Shown one piece after another: positions 27,269 through 39,200 of a stretch of 64,000 nucleotides of DNA (within the stretch, counting starts at the first letter, position 1; each line of letters begins with the position of its first letter). The notes beneath the pieces were generated by a model. The model saw only the letters and a list, made by a program, of their open reading frames with translations. It did not search any database and was not told the origin of the DNA. The position numbers and the translations under genes are program-made. Source of the DNA: Pseudomonas sp. CFII64 (GTDB lineage: Bacteria; Pseudomonadota; Gammaproteobacteria; Pseudomonadales; Pseudomonadaceae). Where the stretch lies: assembly GCF_000416235.1 (NCBI RefSeq), contig NZ_ATLO01000047.1, positions 62,001 to 126,000 on the forward strand, given 5' to 3'.

Positions 27269-30200
27269 ATGGATGGCCAAAACCAGGAGCGAGTTTCAAG
27301 CCCAGCTGCCACCGGGGGCGCAGGCATTTACTTCGAGCAGCACGTTCAGGCTTATTGGCTGGCGCAACTGCTCGTCCGCAGCATCCCACCAATACTGACT
27401 GATAGAGGTGTTGCAGAGGTCCACTTTCAGACAGAGCATCTTGGTTTCAACACAGATGACTTCCTCGTCGTCTGCGAGCGGGAAGGTGAAGCACCGGCAC
27501 AACTTGTTGGGCAAGTGAAGCGCGGCCTCACGATCAGTGCTGCCGACGATGAGTGCAAAAAAGCTGTTGGAGACTTCTGGAAAGACTTCAAGAAAGCCGA
27601 CCCTTTCAACCCCCAGTACGATCGCTTTGTCCTCGTCACTCTACGTGGCACGAACACACTCCTCGAAAACTTCTCTGGGCTGCTCGACTGCGCCAGGGGG
27701 GCCGCTGATGGCAAAGAATTCCAGCGGCGACTGTCTCTCAACGGATTCATCTCTAAGAAGTCAGTCTCCCAGTGCAATGAACTATGCACGATTGTAAGCG
27801 CACTGGAAGACACGCCCGTCACTGCCGAATATCTGTGGCCCTTCTTGTGCGTGTTACACGTCCTGAGCCTCGATCTGCACACATCGACCCGTCAGACCGA
27901 AGCACATATCAAAACACTGCTCGCTCTCAAGTCCACTGACTCAGATCCGCTCGCAAGCGCGACTGCAGCCTGGAACAGGCTTCTGTCCTTTACCAGCGAC
28001 GCCAATCCAGCCGCTCGAAGCCTGAAACGCACTGACCTTCCAGATTCTCTTGTCCTTTCATACAGCGAAGTGGGAACGCACGAGAGGCACGTACTGACAG
28101 CCCTGCGAAACCATACGGATTTCGTCCTGAGGAAAATCCGCAAAACGATTGGACCAACCTTACACCTGCAGCGCGCTGGGATTATTCAGAAAGTTCTTGA
28201 AGCCCTCGAAACGAAGCAAGTAGTCCTGATCACGGGGCCAGCTGGTAGCGGCAAGTCGGTCATTGGCAAGGAAGCAGTGTCTTTCCTTTCCCGCGAATTC
28301 TTCGCCTTTGGCTTCCGGGTTGAGGAGTTCGCCGTCGCCCATATTGATGAAACCCTGCACAACAGTCAGATTCCTGCACGCGCCACGGAGCTACAGGCCA
28401 TTCTCGGAGCGCAGGACCGCAAAGTACTCGTCATCGAGAGCGTCGAACGCCTGCTCGAAAAACCCACACGCGACGCCTTCAGTGATCTGATGACCCTTGC
28501 TCAGGGAGACAACGGTCTCGGTATCGTCATGACCTGTCGCGACTATTCCGTGGAGCAGGTACAGGCCAGCTTCCTTCTACCTGCAGGAATTGATCACGCT
28601 GTCATCGAGGTACCAACACTCGACGACTCCGAACTAGAAGAGATTCAGACAGCGTTTCCATCAATGACGATCCCGCTGGGCAATCCAGCTCTGCGCAAGA
28701 TCCTGCGCAACCCGTACTTTATCGACAAGGCACGCCAGATTCCCTGGGATGCAGGACGTCCACTTCCAGAAAGCGAGCGGGATTTTCGGGCTGTTTTTTG
28801 GCGGCAGATCGTACGTGCGGATCACAACCCCGCCAACGGCATGCCGCGTCTGCGCGAAGAGGCTTTGCAGGAGCTGGCTGTACGCCGGGCGCGTGCCCTT
28901 TCAGATCATGTATCCGCTTCTGGACTCGACCCGGTAGCCATCACTCTGCTGAAACAGGACTCCCTCGTTGTTTCTCCGGACGGGAAGCCCCTGCTCGTTG
29001 CGACGGCGCACGACGTACTTGAAGACTGGGCCATTCTGCAATGGATAGAGGAGCAGCACCTCACGGATGAAATGGCATTCAAGGCGCTCTCCTCCGCGAT
29101 TGGTCCGCATCCCGCACTGCGCCGCTCTTACCGGAAGTGGGTTGCCGAACTGGTCGACCGCGATGAGCCTGCTGCAGACCGGATCTTCCGAGCAGCCATC
29201 ACGCAAGCAGATGCTCCCGCTCAATTCCGCGACGACACGCTGGTTTCGCTTTTGAAGGCACCGTCTGCCCCCGAATTTCTGGCGCGGCACGAGGCTGATT
29301 TGCTCGCCAATGACCGCGCCGTACTCAAGCGGGTAATCCACCTACTGCGGGTTGCCTGCATGACATCGCCTGCCTGGCTTGTCGGCGTGCGCGGCCATAG
29401 TTCGATCCTGAACGTGCCGGACGGCGTGGTCTGGGCGACCGTGGCAGGGCTTGTTCATCGCAACATTGGCAGTTTTGGTTCGGAAGATTCTCCACTGCTA
29501 CTTGCATTGATCGAGGATGCCGTACGCGGCGTCAGTTGGTGGGCACCGGACATCGAAGGAGCCGAACAGATCGCCGGGATTGCTCATTGGCTCCTCCCGC
29601 GCGTTGACAGCTACAGAAGGGGCGATGCACGTAAACGCGTTCTCAAGGTCATTGCCAAGATTCCGAAGGCCAACCCTGTTCGCTTCGAAGCTGTTATGCG
29701 CGGACAGATCAGGGACGGCTGGAATCACGACCCCGTCGCCGAAGAGTTCCGCGACATTATTCTTGCGGGTCTCGACGGCGCACCTGCGGCCCGCGACCTG
29801 CCGGATCTTTTGGTCTCCATCGCACTAGATAACTTTCTCGCCACGGAGGAGTACCTGAGCGAGAAACCCTTTGGCCGTTCATCCCTCGACATTGAGCTTT
29901 ACTTCGGCATCAAGGAACACCTAAGCCGCCATTCTCTCCCTGCCAGTGCGTTTCGAGGACCATGGGTCAACCTGCTCACGCGCCATCCGGGAAAGGGCCT
30001 CGATTTCCTAGTACAAGTCTTCAATCACAGTGCCGAGTGGTACGCGCATCCACGCCTTGGTGACCGACTGGAACCCGCTTGGGAAGTCGAGTTGACGCTC
30101 GCAGATGGGCTAGTGCGGAAACAATGGGTAAACCCGCGGCTCTGGGGGATGTACCGAGGCTTGGGCGTCAGCCCTTATGTGCTCCAGTCGCTGCTGATGG

Positions 30201-32350
30201 CTCTCGAGAAATGGCTGCTCGACTATGCCAAATCCCACCCTGAGGGATTGGACACCGTGCTGCTTGGGATCCTGCACCGCAGCGATTCCGCAGCACTCGC
30301 AGCTGTCGTTGCAAGCGTGGCAACCGCCCATCCTCACCAATCCGGGGAGGCTCTTCTAGCACTGCTTTCTGTGCAAGACTACATCCTTATCGACCGCAGT
30401 CGCATGGCCAGCGAGCACCAGACTTCCATGCTTGCGGGAATGTTCCCTACCCTGCACACCGAGGACAAAATCTACGAAGAGGAAAGGAAGCAGTCGAACG
30501 AGCTACCGCATCGTCAACATGACCTAGAAGTAGCTATCGCAAACCTGCAATTCGGCTCTCTTGCCCCAAGGGTTCACGCTATCATCGACAAGCACCTGGC
30601 TGAACTGGCTGCATTGGATAAGCGCAAAGAAGATGACCTCATATGGCAACTTGCCCTTCATCGGATGGACTTGCGCCAGTATGTCGTATCTGAAGCCCAG
30701 CCAGCATTGGCCGCGACATCCACAGTGGACAGCGAAAAGCCAACGAAGAGCTACATCAGTCTGGAACCCAAACCCGCGGCCCCGGAAGTGCAGCAATTCA
30801 TTGAGGAGAGCGCAAAAGACACGGAAGAAACGAATGCCCGGCTAGGCATCTACAACTGGGGACTCCAGATCTTCCAATACAAACTTGGCTCTGCTGAACC
30901 GGCACAATGGAGGGAGATACTGTCAGGTGCGCAGGAGATGGACCGCACCAATGAATACCCGGAAAGCAGCCGAAATGCCCCCGGCTTCGCCGCTGCGGTC
31001 TGCGTCCGCGATCACTGGGAGGAGATGTCACCGAAAGAGCAGGACTGGTGCATTGATGTCATCTGCTCGGAAATCTCTAGGCACGCGGACGCATGGGGAA
31101 CTATAAACCGAATGCAGAGGTTCTCGATGCAGGCAGATCGTCCGTGTGCTTTTGTGGTCCCGCTGCTTCTATCCAAGCCCCTGACCCAAAGCCAAACAAC
31201 GCGCGTGCGCCTGGCCTTTATCACTGCAATAACCCACCCGATTGACGAAGTCCGTTGGTATGCCGCCAGGGGCATTGACGACCAGTTCTGGACAGCAAAT
31301 CCCGCTCTCGCCCTCCTCACTGTCAATGCTATTTCTACAGAGGCCTCTATTTCCAATTGTTATTGGACAGCCGAAGAGAAGAAGCGTCACGACAAGCGGA
31401 ACCCGCTGGAAGCAATCGTCGCTGCCGCAGCCTCAGCGGTTCGCAAGCGTTTCTGGACTGACGGAGCCATCGCCGAAGATGCGCACATCCGACTCGAAAT
31501 CACCGAGACATTCGGTGCTGAGGCGTTCGCAAAAGTCCTCGTGATTCTCGGCCAGGCCCCCAACGAACCTCTTGCTGTGGCTGTGTACAGACGCGCCAGT
31601 GAATACTTGGTCGACTGCTGGAACCGCGAGTACGGCCGCTCTAACGGTCGGCGTGACCGAAACTTCGAAAGTGAACAGTCGATATCCTACTGCGTGCAAG
31701 AATTTGTCATGCGTGTGGCAGATGTCGATGCGGCACAAGTCCTGCTGCCCATCCTGGATGCGGTTGACAGGCATCCACGCGAAATCCATAGCGTCGTCCA
31801 AGGATTAACCAGCAGCGAGGATCGCAACCCCAACACCAAGCAGTACTGGTTTTTGTGGAACCTGTTGGCCGAGAGGGTCAAGCACGCCAAGTGGCTTGCC
31901 CATCTGGAAAATGAGCATCCATACGGCAGTGAGGTACTCTCGACGATCTTCCTGACCTCGTATTGGAAGGACGATGTCCGGCACTGGCGGAGCCTGGAAG
32001 GCTACGCCCATAACGTCGACTCGCTGTTCAATGCTCTGCCGCCGGTCTCGATAGTACTGGACAGCTACGCCCGTTTTCTCTACTACATAGGCGAGCGCTC
32101 CATGCCAACAGCTTTTGTACACATCGCAAATGCGCTCAGACTGGGAAATAACGCCGACATGCTGCGCGAGTCCAACACCGTTTTCATACTCGAAAGCCTA
32201 CTCCAGCGGCATGTCTACTCACGCCCGCTAGAACTCAAGCGTGATCCCACACTGCGCGAGGCGATTCTGTATGTGCTCGACGTGCTTGTCGAAAGCGGCT
32301 CATCCGCAGCGTTCAGAATGCGGGACGACTTCGTAACACCGGCTACCTGA
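27269..32350 (+). CDS. Avs-like STAND/NACHT NTPase with PD-(D/E)XK-like N-terminus
   Basis: A 1693-aa protein (GTG 27260 would add three residues; AGGTGG sits 5 nt before ATG 27269). Residues 1-110 read like a Mrr/Cap4-type nuclease: acidic FEQHV, TDD at about 62-64 and QVK at 82-84. A P-loop NTPase follows: Walker A GPAGSGKS at 323-330, Walker B KVLVIESVERLL at about 390 and a sensor-like MTCRDY at about 425. The last ~1000 residues are alpha-helical without clear repeats and would be the sensor. This order matches Avs/AVAST-type antiphage proteins, in which a phage protein triggers the NTPase to unleash the nuclease; the Avs4 type is the closest I can recall. It stands alone at the island's left end. 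Specific type unproven. Confidence 0.68.
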   Translation: MDGQNQERVSSPAATGGAGIYFEQHVQAYWLAQLLVRSIPPILTDRGVAEVHFQTEHLGFNTDDFLVVCEREGEAPAQLVGQVKRGLTISAADDECKKAVGDFWKDFKKADPFNPQYDRFVLVTLRGTNTLLENFSGLLDCARGAADGKEFQRRLSLNGFISKKSVSQCNELCTIVSALEDTPVTAEYLWPFLCVLHVLSLDLHTSTRQTEAHIKTLLALKSTDSDPLASATAAWNRLLSFTSDANPAARSLKRTDLPDSLVLSYSEVGTHERHVLTALRNHTDFVLRKIRKTIGPTLHLQRAGIIQKVLEALETKQVVLITGPAGSGKSVIGKEAVSFLSREFFAFGFRVEEFAVAHIDETLHNSQIPARATELQAILGAQDRKVLVIESVERLLEKPTRDAFSDLMTLAQGDNGLGIVMTCRDYSVEQVQASFLLPAGIDHAVIEVPTLDDSELEEIQTAFPSMTIPLGNPALRKILRNPYFIDKARQIPWDAGRPLPESERDFRAVFWRQIVRADHNPANGMPRLREEALQELAVRRARALSDHVSASGLDPVAITLLKQDSLVVSPDGKPLLVATAHDVLEDWAILQWIEEQHLTDEMAFKALSSAIGPHPALRRSYRKWVAELVDRDEPAADRIFRAAITQADAPAQFRDDTLVSLLKAPSAPEFLARHEADLLANDRAVLKRVIHLLRVACMTSPAWLVGVRGHSSILNVPDGVVWATVAGLVHRNIGSFGSEDSPLLLALIEDAVRGVSWWAPDIEGAEQIAGIAHWLLPRVDSYRRGDARKRVLKVIAKIPKANPVRFEAVMRGQIRDGWNHDPVAEEFRDIILAGLDGAPAARDLPDLLVSIALDNFLATEEYLSEKPFGRSSLDIELYFGIKEHLSRHSLPASAFRGPWVNLLTRHPGKGLDFLVQVFNHSAEWYAHPRLGDRLEPAWEVELTLADGLVRKQWVNPRLWGMYRGLGVSPYVLQSLLMALEKWLLDYAKSHPEGLDTVLLGILHRSDSAALAAVVASVATAHPHQSGEALLALLSVQDYILIDRSRMASEHQTSMLAGMFPTLHTEDKIYEEERKQSNELPHRQHDLEVAIANLQFGSLAPRVHAIIDKHLAELAALDKRKEDDLIWQLALHRMDLRQYVVSEAQPALAATSTVDSEKPTKSYISLEPKPAAPEVQQFIEESAKDTEETNARLGIYNWGLQIFQYKLGSAEPAQWREILSGAQEMDRTNEYPESSRNAPGFAAAVCVRDHWEEMSPKEQDWCIDVICSEISRHADAWGTINRMQRFSMQADRPCAFVVPLLLSKPLTQSQTTRVRLAFITAITHPIDEVRWYAARGIDDQFWTANPALALLTVNAISTEASISNCYWTAEEKKRHDKRNPLEAIVAAAASAVRKRFWTDGAIAEDAHIRLEITETFGAEAFAKVLVILGQAPNEPLAVAVYRRASEYLVDCWNREYGRSNGRRDRNFESEQSISYCVQEFVMRVADVDAAQVLLPILDAVDRHPREIHSVVQGLTSSEDRNPNTKQYWFLWNLLAERVKHAKWLAHLENEHPYGSEVLSTIFLTSYWKDDVRHWRSLEGYAHNVDSLFNALPPVSIVLDSYARFLYYIGERSMPTAFVHIANALRLGNNADMLRESNTVFILESLLQRHVYSRPLELKRDPTLREAILYVLDVLVESGSSAAFRMRDDFVTPAT

Positions 32351-32419
32351 CGCTCTCTATTTTTTGCCAAGGAACTGGCTGACAGGTGAGTCGCCACGAA
32401 TTCCCTAGACAGCCGATGA

Positions 32420-32435
32420 CCGCTTCTGGCCGGTT
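32420..32435. repeat. Repeat copy A flanking recombinase/RT segment
   Basis: CCGCTTCTGGCCGGTT. The same 16 nt recur in direct orientation at 40829-40844 and, with one mismatch, inverted at 32993-33008. For copies A and B the match extends six bases further on the AGCGAC side. Confidence 0.8.
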
Positions 32436-32462
32436 AGCGACGGTCTGACTTCGACCGTCGCT
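32436..32462. terminator. Hairpin after recombinase remnant
   Basis: AGCGACGGTC and GACCGTCGCT form a perfect 10-bp stem with a 7-nt loop, overlapping the last bases of the recombinase reading frame on the minus strand. No T tract. It may serve as a terminator between this remnant and the NTPase gene. Confidence 0.45.
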
Positions 32463-33000
32463 ATACATGGTCAACCTCAGTCTGTTCCGCCATTTCCAGG
32501 GCGTCATCGACCTCAATCCCCAGGTATCGCACAGTGCTCTCCAGCTTCGTATGCCGAGCAGCAACTGAACCGCCCGCAGGTTCTTCGTCCTGCGATAGAT
32601 CAGTATGCTTTCGTACGTCTCATTGTGTGCGTGCCATACATCGCTGGATCAAGGCTTACGGCTTTCACCCAGCCTTTGACGATACGAGCGTATTGACGAG
32701 TAGATAGATGGTCTGAAGTATGCAGTCGGCTAGGAAAAAGGCAGTCCTCGCTGTGTAGCTGGGCCCGGTGTATCCAGGCCGCGAGAGCAGACCGTGTTTG
32801 CTCAGTGATCTCAAACTGCACAGGCCGCTGCGTTTTCTGCTGCATCACCATGGCTCGTGATGATACGTGCTCGCCATGAGCGACATCGCGCACGTGGAGC
32901 TTGGTTAAGTCGCAGGCTCGAAGCTTGCTGTCGATGGCCAGATCGAAGAAAGCCAGATATCGGGTTCTTTCCGCAACAGAGCAGCGGTCGCTAACCGGCC
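32461..33000 (-). pseudogene. Tyrosine recombinase, N-terminally truncated and frameshifted
   Basis: On the minus strand, three frames together give the C-terminal catalytic domain of a common Pseudomonas phage-type integrase: AIDSKLRACDL (first catalytic Arg region), MQQKTQRPVQFEIT, GTHTMRRTKA (HxxR box), then after a frameshift RTKNLRAVQLLLG, and after another HTKLESTVRYLGIEVDDALE (His/Tyr box). The N-terminal third is absent: a stop lies just upstream in frame. At least two frameshifts make it non-functional. It sits between inverted repeat copies A and B and upstream of the RT gene, so it is probably the remnant of an earlier mobile element that brought the RT cassette. Confidence 0.8.
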
Positions 33001-33008
33001 AGGAGCGG
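32993..33008. repeat. Repeat copy B, inverted
   Basis: AACCGGCCAGGAGCGG is the reverse complement of copy A with one mismatch. Copies A and B bracket the recombinase pseudogene. Confidence 0.75.
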
Positions 33009-33231
33009 ACAGTCGCTGTCTACGAAATCCAGGGCGATTCAGCGCGGAAAATAATACTTGTTATCATTTGAGAGCTGTGCAACCCCATCGTACTAATAGC
33101 GGGTTCGTCGGAAGATCCCTGTGTAAGAGGTGTCCAAGTGAGGCTGCCATGTGCGGTACTCAAATATGCGGATATGATGGGGCCAGCAAACACCTCCTGC
33201 CATAATTAAGCTAACAGCGAAAGGAATCGGC

Positions 33232-36200
33232 ATGCCCCGCATCAACATTGAGAAGCTGCTGCATGAAGTCGAAATTGACAAGGTAGCTGAGCGGTTGGGA
33301 ATGGAGCTGCGAAATGAGTCAGCCACGCGAAAGCTTGCGTTATGCCCATTCCATAGCGATAAGACTCCCTCTCTTCTAATAGATACGAGTAGAGATAAAT
33401 CTCCGCAGCATTTTCACTGTTTTGCTTGTGGTGAGCATGGAGATGCGATTGATCTGGTGAGAGGTGTTCTTAATCTAGACTTCAAAGGGGCGGTGGAATG
33501 GCTCTCACCAAGTTACTCTAGTATTTCTATCCGAAAGGAGAGCGGGCGTAAGGATCTGAAGGTTGAGCAGTCAGAGACCCCAGGGCTAGAGCTTGCGTAC
33601 AAGCTTTATAAAGTAAGCAATGATAAAGAGCGTCTAGCCACATGGGCTTCTAGTCGAAGTTTGGACTTGGCTGCATTAGAAAAAGCAGGTTTTTTGTACG
33701 CACACAAAAACTCCCTCTCTAAACAGATATCGATTACAAAGCCGGCTGCAACTCAGCGAGAGTTGGCTGGAGCATTAGAAGAAGCGAGCCTCATTCGTAA
33801 ACTTCTTCCTAGTGTAGGTACTATAAATTACCATCTGAATTTGCAGTCCAGCCAAGATATCCGTTACGCGGATTTTTTTACTGGGGATCGTATTGTATTT
33901 CCGATAAGAGACGAGCAAAAAAAGCTGTTGGGTCTCGCGGGGCGTGCTTTAGATGATCAAACACCAAAATATTTATTTTCAAAGAGTTTCCCGAAATCTA
34001 AGACGCTATTTCGTATAGAACAAGCCGCAAGTTCTATACGAAAGTCGGCTAAAGAAGGTAAAAAAGATCTTCGCTTGTATGTTTGTGAGGGTTTTCTTGA
34101 TGCGCTGAAGCTGGAAAGTATAGGGCTGCCTGCAATAGCAGTAATGGGTATATCGCTCAGCAAAGAGCAAGTGCAAATTATCAAGGGAATAAGCGACTCT
34201 CTGCCTTCAAAGGTTGCATCTTTAACAATCTGCATTTGCTTTGATCGTGATGAGGCAGGACTAAGGGGCGCTTCCGAAACCGCGCTTAAATTGCTAAGTG
34301 CTAATCTCGATGTGCTATTTATTTGGCCGACGGCCACTCAGATTAAGGGGGTTGGAGGCTCGACTCGCACTAAAGATCCGGATGAGTATCTTTCTGGATT
34401 GTCTGCGCAGAATGCGCTACTTCTTCTAAAAGACTCCACATACGAAAGTGGTATAGCGGTATTCGCAAATCAATTTGGGGTTGATGCTGACGACCTCTTG
34501 GAGGCACATCGTTGGGATAATGCCTCTCGCTCTAGAAAATATAGAGCGTTCGAGAAAGCGCGAACGGAGCTTCGAAAAATTGTTGGCAACACCCCTGAAA
34601 AAATAAAAAAGCTTATCGAAGGTAATCAAAAAGGCACCTCTGTAGCTGCAATGGAGGAATGGCTGCAATTTCTCAACGTCGATGTGGCAACTGAAACCGC
34701 GGTATCGGAGTGTTATCTAACCAATTCTGATGCCCGGCTAAACCATGCCAGACTACTCGCGTATATGGGGTCGCGGAGAGGTGAGCTTCCTTGTGACGAG
34801 TCAAAGTGGGAACGGCTAGATGTCGCTGCCAGTGCATTCAACATACTGCTTCATGAACGACTGTCTAATGAATTGAGTGAACCTATTGGTCCATTCGAGG
34901 CTGTTTGGGTCCCTCGATCTTTTGGTTCAGATGAACCAAGGCTTAAGGTCATGCCTCAGCCCGAGGACTTAATAGTTCATCAGTACGTGTTGAATGAATT
35001 ATTGACGGAGCGTTGGGATGCATCCGCTCTGGGGGGGACGAACTTCAGCCATTGCATTCCTGCAGTGCGTTACTACCGTGAAGAACGAAAAACAGTAACT
35101 ACCGGTCTGTCTAACGATTTGAAGCCGTTGGTTCTATCAGATCAGACATTGAGTTTCGCCTATCAGATTGATATGGAAGTCATTGAGGGCAGGCAGCCCG
35201 CCACGGATCAGGGGATGTTTCGTCCATTCCTAGACTGTTGGCGCGACTTTATGCAGTCTCTTAATAAGCAAGCCAAAGAAATAAAGTACGTATACGCTAT
35301 TCGCCTCGATGTGAGTCGATACTATGACCGTATACGTCGACATGTTGTTAGGGATAGCATTCAGCCACATATTGAAAAAGCACTGGAGTCTGTAGCGGGA
35401 AATGCACCAGCATTCGCAGAGTTACTGAAAGCTCAAGCAGAAATGGGGCAGGCTGCTGATAAAGCTGCAAGTGTTGTCGAGCAGTTGTGTGATATGGTTT
35501 TTGGTTATCCATATCTACGTCCAGATAATGGGCGAATCACTCGTTCAGACCCACTGCGAGGCATCCCTCAGGGCCCTGTGATCTCTGCGTGGTTAGGGTC
35601 TGTTGCACTATTTCCCGTGGATCTTGCAGCACTCGAGTTGATGAAGAAATACAATGTAAATGAGGAGACTCATCTAGGTTACGCAAGGTACGTTGATGAC
35701 ATTATATTATTGGCTAGTAGCGCTGAGTTGTTGGAAGAGCTACGAGAGGTAGTAGACCTAAAGACACGGGCTTTAGATTTGGCATTGGTAGCCAAGGCCG
35801 ACGCAATTCCTCCGATGACAGCGGAGGAGTTTTCTGATTATGCGAATCAAGGACGTGCGTTGGAGGCGTCGGGCCCCGCCTGGGAGCCGCCTTTAGCGGG
35901 TGATGGTGAAACAGGATGGGAGTTTTGGTCAGGTGCTCCTCCATCGGACAGACAGTCAGCTCTGCACCTATTATCGAACTGGGAAATATACAGGAGCTCA
36001 ACAGATGTTGTTTTGCAAACTGTAAAGACATCGTTCTTAGCAATGGATTTGCGATCAAGCGAACTTGCAAAAGGTGCTAGGTTGCTTTGGTATGCTGTAG
36101 CATCTAAATTATCTGTTGTAGATTCGGAATCAGATTCGATTGCGGATAAAGCATGGAAGCTATATGAGAAGTATTGGAAAGAGTGTACTGAGGACGCAGG

Positions 36201-39200
36201 GTGGGTCTTAGACTCCGATAGTTTTGGGTGGGAAGCCCCAAGCCTGTTCGCGTTAGAAGGGCTGGAAAAGCTTATTGACCATAAAAATAGCCTTCAGCTA
36301 GGTTTGAGTGCGTCAGAAAATGCTCTTCGGCAAAAGCGAATTTCTTATTTGGCAAAGGTCGTGCTTGAGGAAGGATTTAGACAGAATGTTCTAACTAACG
36401 ACTCAAAGCTCAAGTATCAACTAGAAAAAAGGTTGGATCTGCTAGAGTGGAAGGCGGCGAAATCTTGTGGGGTGCCAGTACGTAGAACTAAGACCTATGC
36501 AGAGCGGTCTATGTATGTACGCTCCTGGCTGCCTTTTGACTGGTTTCATGCGGCCGTAGAACAACTGATGTTGGCAAATCGATGTTCTGAATCTGACCCA
36601 TTAAGCTCGTATGTGACGCAATATAAAGCTTTGTCGAGAAGCGTAGGGGAAGATAATAATGAATCATATAAATTTTACCGATATTTCCTACCTTCGGACG
36701 GAAATCCAGATGATCTAGAGTTTTTCGCTAAATCAGGGACAAAGTATTTTGGTTTGGCTTTACAAGTCTTGGTTGCATTGATTCCGAGAGAGAGCATTAT
36801 TAGTTTGCTCTCTAAGAGAGTTTGCTTGTTAAGTTCTCTGGGAGCAGGCGGTAAACTCCTAATAATGCCTCCTCTTCCCGGTGTTAATCAAAGGCGAATG
36901 GTTGCGTGTAAAGTAGATGAAGGTACTACTGAAAATTTATGTAGTGTAAATTCATTTGAGTTTTATGACGCATTTTCTAAGGAGAATAGTCAATCTGATC
37001 TGGTTTTTTTTGGCGCTGAAAATGGAGTGGTTATAGCCGCGGTGCCTGAATGGGTTGTGGAGGAAAGCCCTAGCTCAGCATTGCTTAAAAAAGCTTCAGA
37101 TTTACCAGTGGGTCTTAATCTATTTTTATTAGACAAACCACCGTCAGGAAAGTTTATCGTAAATGCCAGCGTGTTGAGACAGGCTGCAAATCTCTACAGG
37201 TCGTTAGTTTTGATGATGGCTGAGTACGAAAGGCAAAATGAAGGCCTGGAGTTGATTCCGGCCTGGCCCTATATAGCGATTAACACGCCTGGTCAAGCTT
37301 CCTATCTTATATGCGAGGGCGTGCCAAAAGGAGAGGTGGGTAATAGAGCTTTTGTGAGAGATGGCGGCCGGGCATTGAGGACTATAGAGGTTCCAATCTA
37401 TGAGGCTCAGCTATGGCGTGCTGGTGTAGCTCTAAGTGATTACTTAGGATTTCATGATGATATAGCCAAGTTTAGCTCATCCGAGTCAGAGGTGCCTTTA
37501 GATGAGGCAACGCTCGCAGAACCTTCTCATTACGTTTTGAGAAGCCAACTTCGAAAGCTGAGAGGGGCGTTTGCCAACTCACAAATTGGGCGACGCATAA
37601 TACCTCACAGTTTTCTTCCAGCTAGCGTTGAAAGAGCTCTTGAGTTATTAGAAAAATTTCCGGATACAACTGATAACCCCCTTTTACAATTGATGCATCT
37701 TCTCGCAACGGAAACTGAAACAGCGGGGATGTGGGTTCGCTATGAGAAGAATGTTGATTTAACAGAGTTAACTATATTTCTTCGGGCAGTTGCCGATAGA
37801 GTTTTGAGCAAATTACCTTTGAGCATTGGCGAGGTCTTAGCCACTGCTCCAACTGCAACAATTGGGTTGCGACGGGATTTGGTGGGGATCTTAACGTTCA
37901 CTAGAAGCTTGTGGTCAGTGGACCAAAACGCTCAGATTTCTCCATTATTCGCATGGAGAACACTTCGAGCAGGAGCAGTAAGCTCCGGTATCGCTGTTGC
38001 TTTGCAGGGTATTCTTGCCTCGCTCAGAAGCCATGGTGGATTTGCAAGATACGAGGGGTTTGATTTTCCCGTCGAGTGGGAGATTCCGCCCGCCAGCGTA
38101 GCTGTGGCGGATTCCGGGAGAACGGATACAAACATTGATGACAATATAAGTCTTCTGGATTTATTACGTTTGCTTGTCACGCATTTGGGTTACCGGATGA
38201 GGTTGGCAGATGATGGCAGCCCACAAATATCATCATGTATTAGCAGCGCAATAGAAACAATCGCTGTAGCACTCGCAAGTATAAGTGTTAAAGATTTAAT
38301 TGAGCCAGAGTCGACTGATTGGCCTTTCTTCGATGTTACAGAAAAGGCTCTTGATGTTCTTAATCTTGAGTTGCTAGAAACCGTCTGTAATATGGTTAAA
38401 GACTTGGATTTTGAGCTTGGTCTTAATGTGGTTCTGGTTATGGAGCAAGCTTATGGTTTCAATGCGCAAACCAAGCGCTTTACAGACTCTAGGGGACTTG
38501 CTTGGGATATAAAGCCTTGGATGATCTCGCAATATCCGTTGCGAGCTCGACATGTAGAGGAAAGCTTTGACTCTGATCGAAGAGTAGTTCGTGTATGGAC
38601 AGAGGTTTACGATAGGAGTAGTGATCGACTGCTTTCGATTTCTGTTCTTGGTGAGCCATTTGCATCCATTGCGCTGTTAAAAACGTCTGCAAATACTTCT
38701 GAAGATAATAGTGTTGTAGCAAAGGTCGGTAGTGATGAAGTTATCCCGGTAGCGGAAGTAGGGCAAGATACGCCTGTGGAGGTAGAAGACGCTGAACCTC
38801 AAAAAGATATTTTTTCTCTGGAAGCGGGTGAAAATATCGATTCAAATGATCAATCTACCGATAATCGCTCCCCGGACTTTGCTGAAAAAACTGAAGATAG
38901 ACCCGTTGAAGTGGTACTTAGTGAGGCGACAATTAAAGCACGGGCAAGCTCTTTCAAGTTAAGTCAGAAGGGGGCTTGGAGCGATCGAAAGGATAGTAAG
39001 AATTTAGGGCATGTGCGTGTTGCGTTTGTTCAGTGGGATCATCAAGAGCTAAGTTATGCTCATCCGATGGTTGAAGCTACGCCAAAGAAATGGCCTTTTA
39101 GTCCTGGCTGTAAATCCACAGTAATTAAAAAGTTAAGATATCTAAAAGACTCTCCTTACGGTTCCCTTTTAAGCGCCACTGATGCAACTGGATTAAATCA

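Noticed and set aside
33048..33070. Possible Fur box (AATACTTGTTATCATTT) upstream of the RT gene
   Set aside because: Matches only part of the 19-bp palindrome, and iron control of this cargo is not otherwise suggested.
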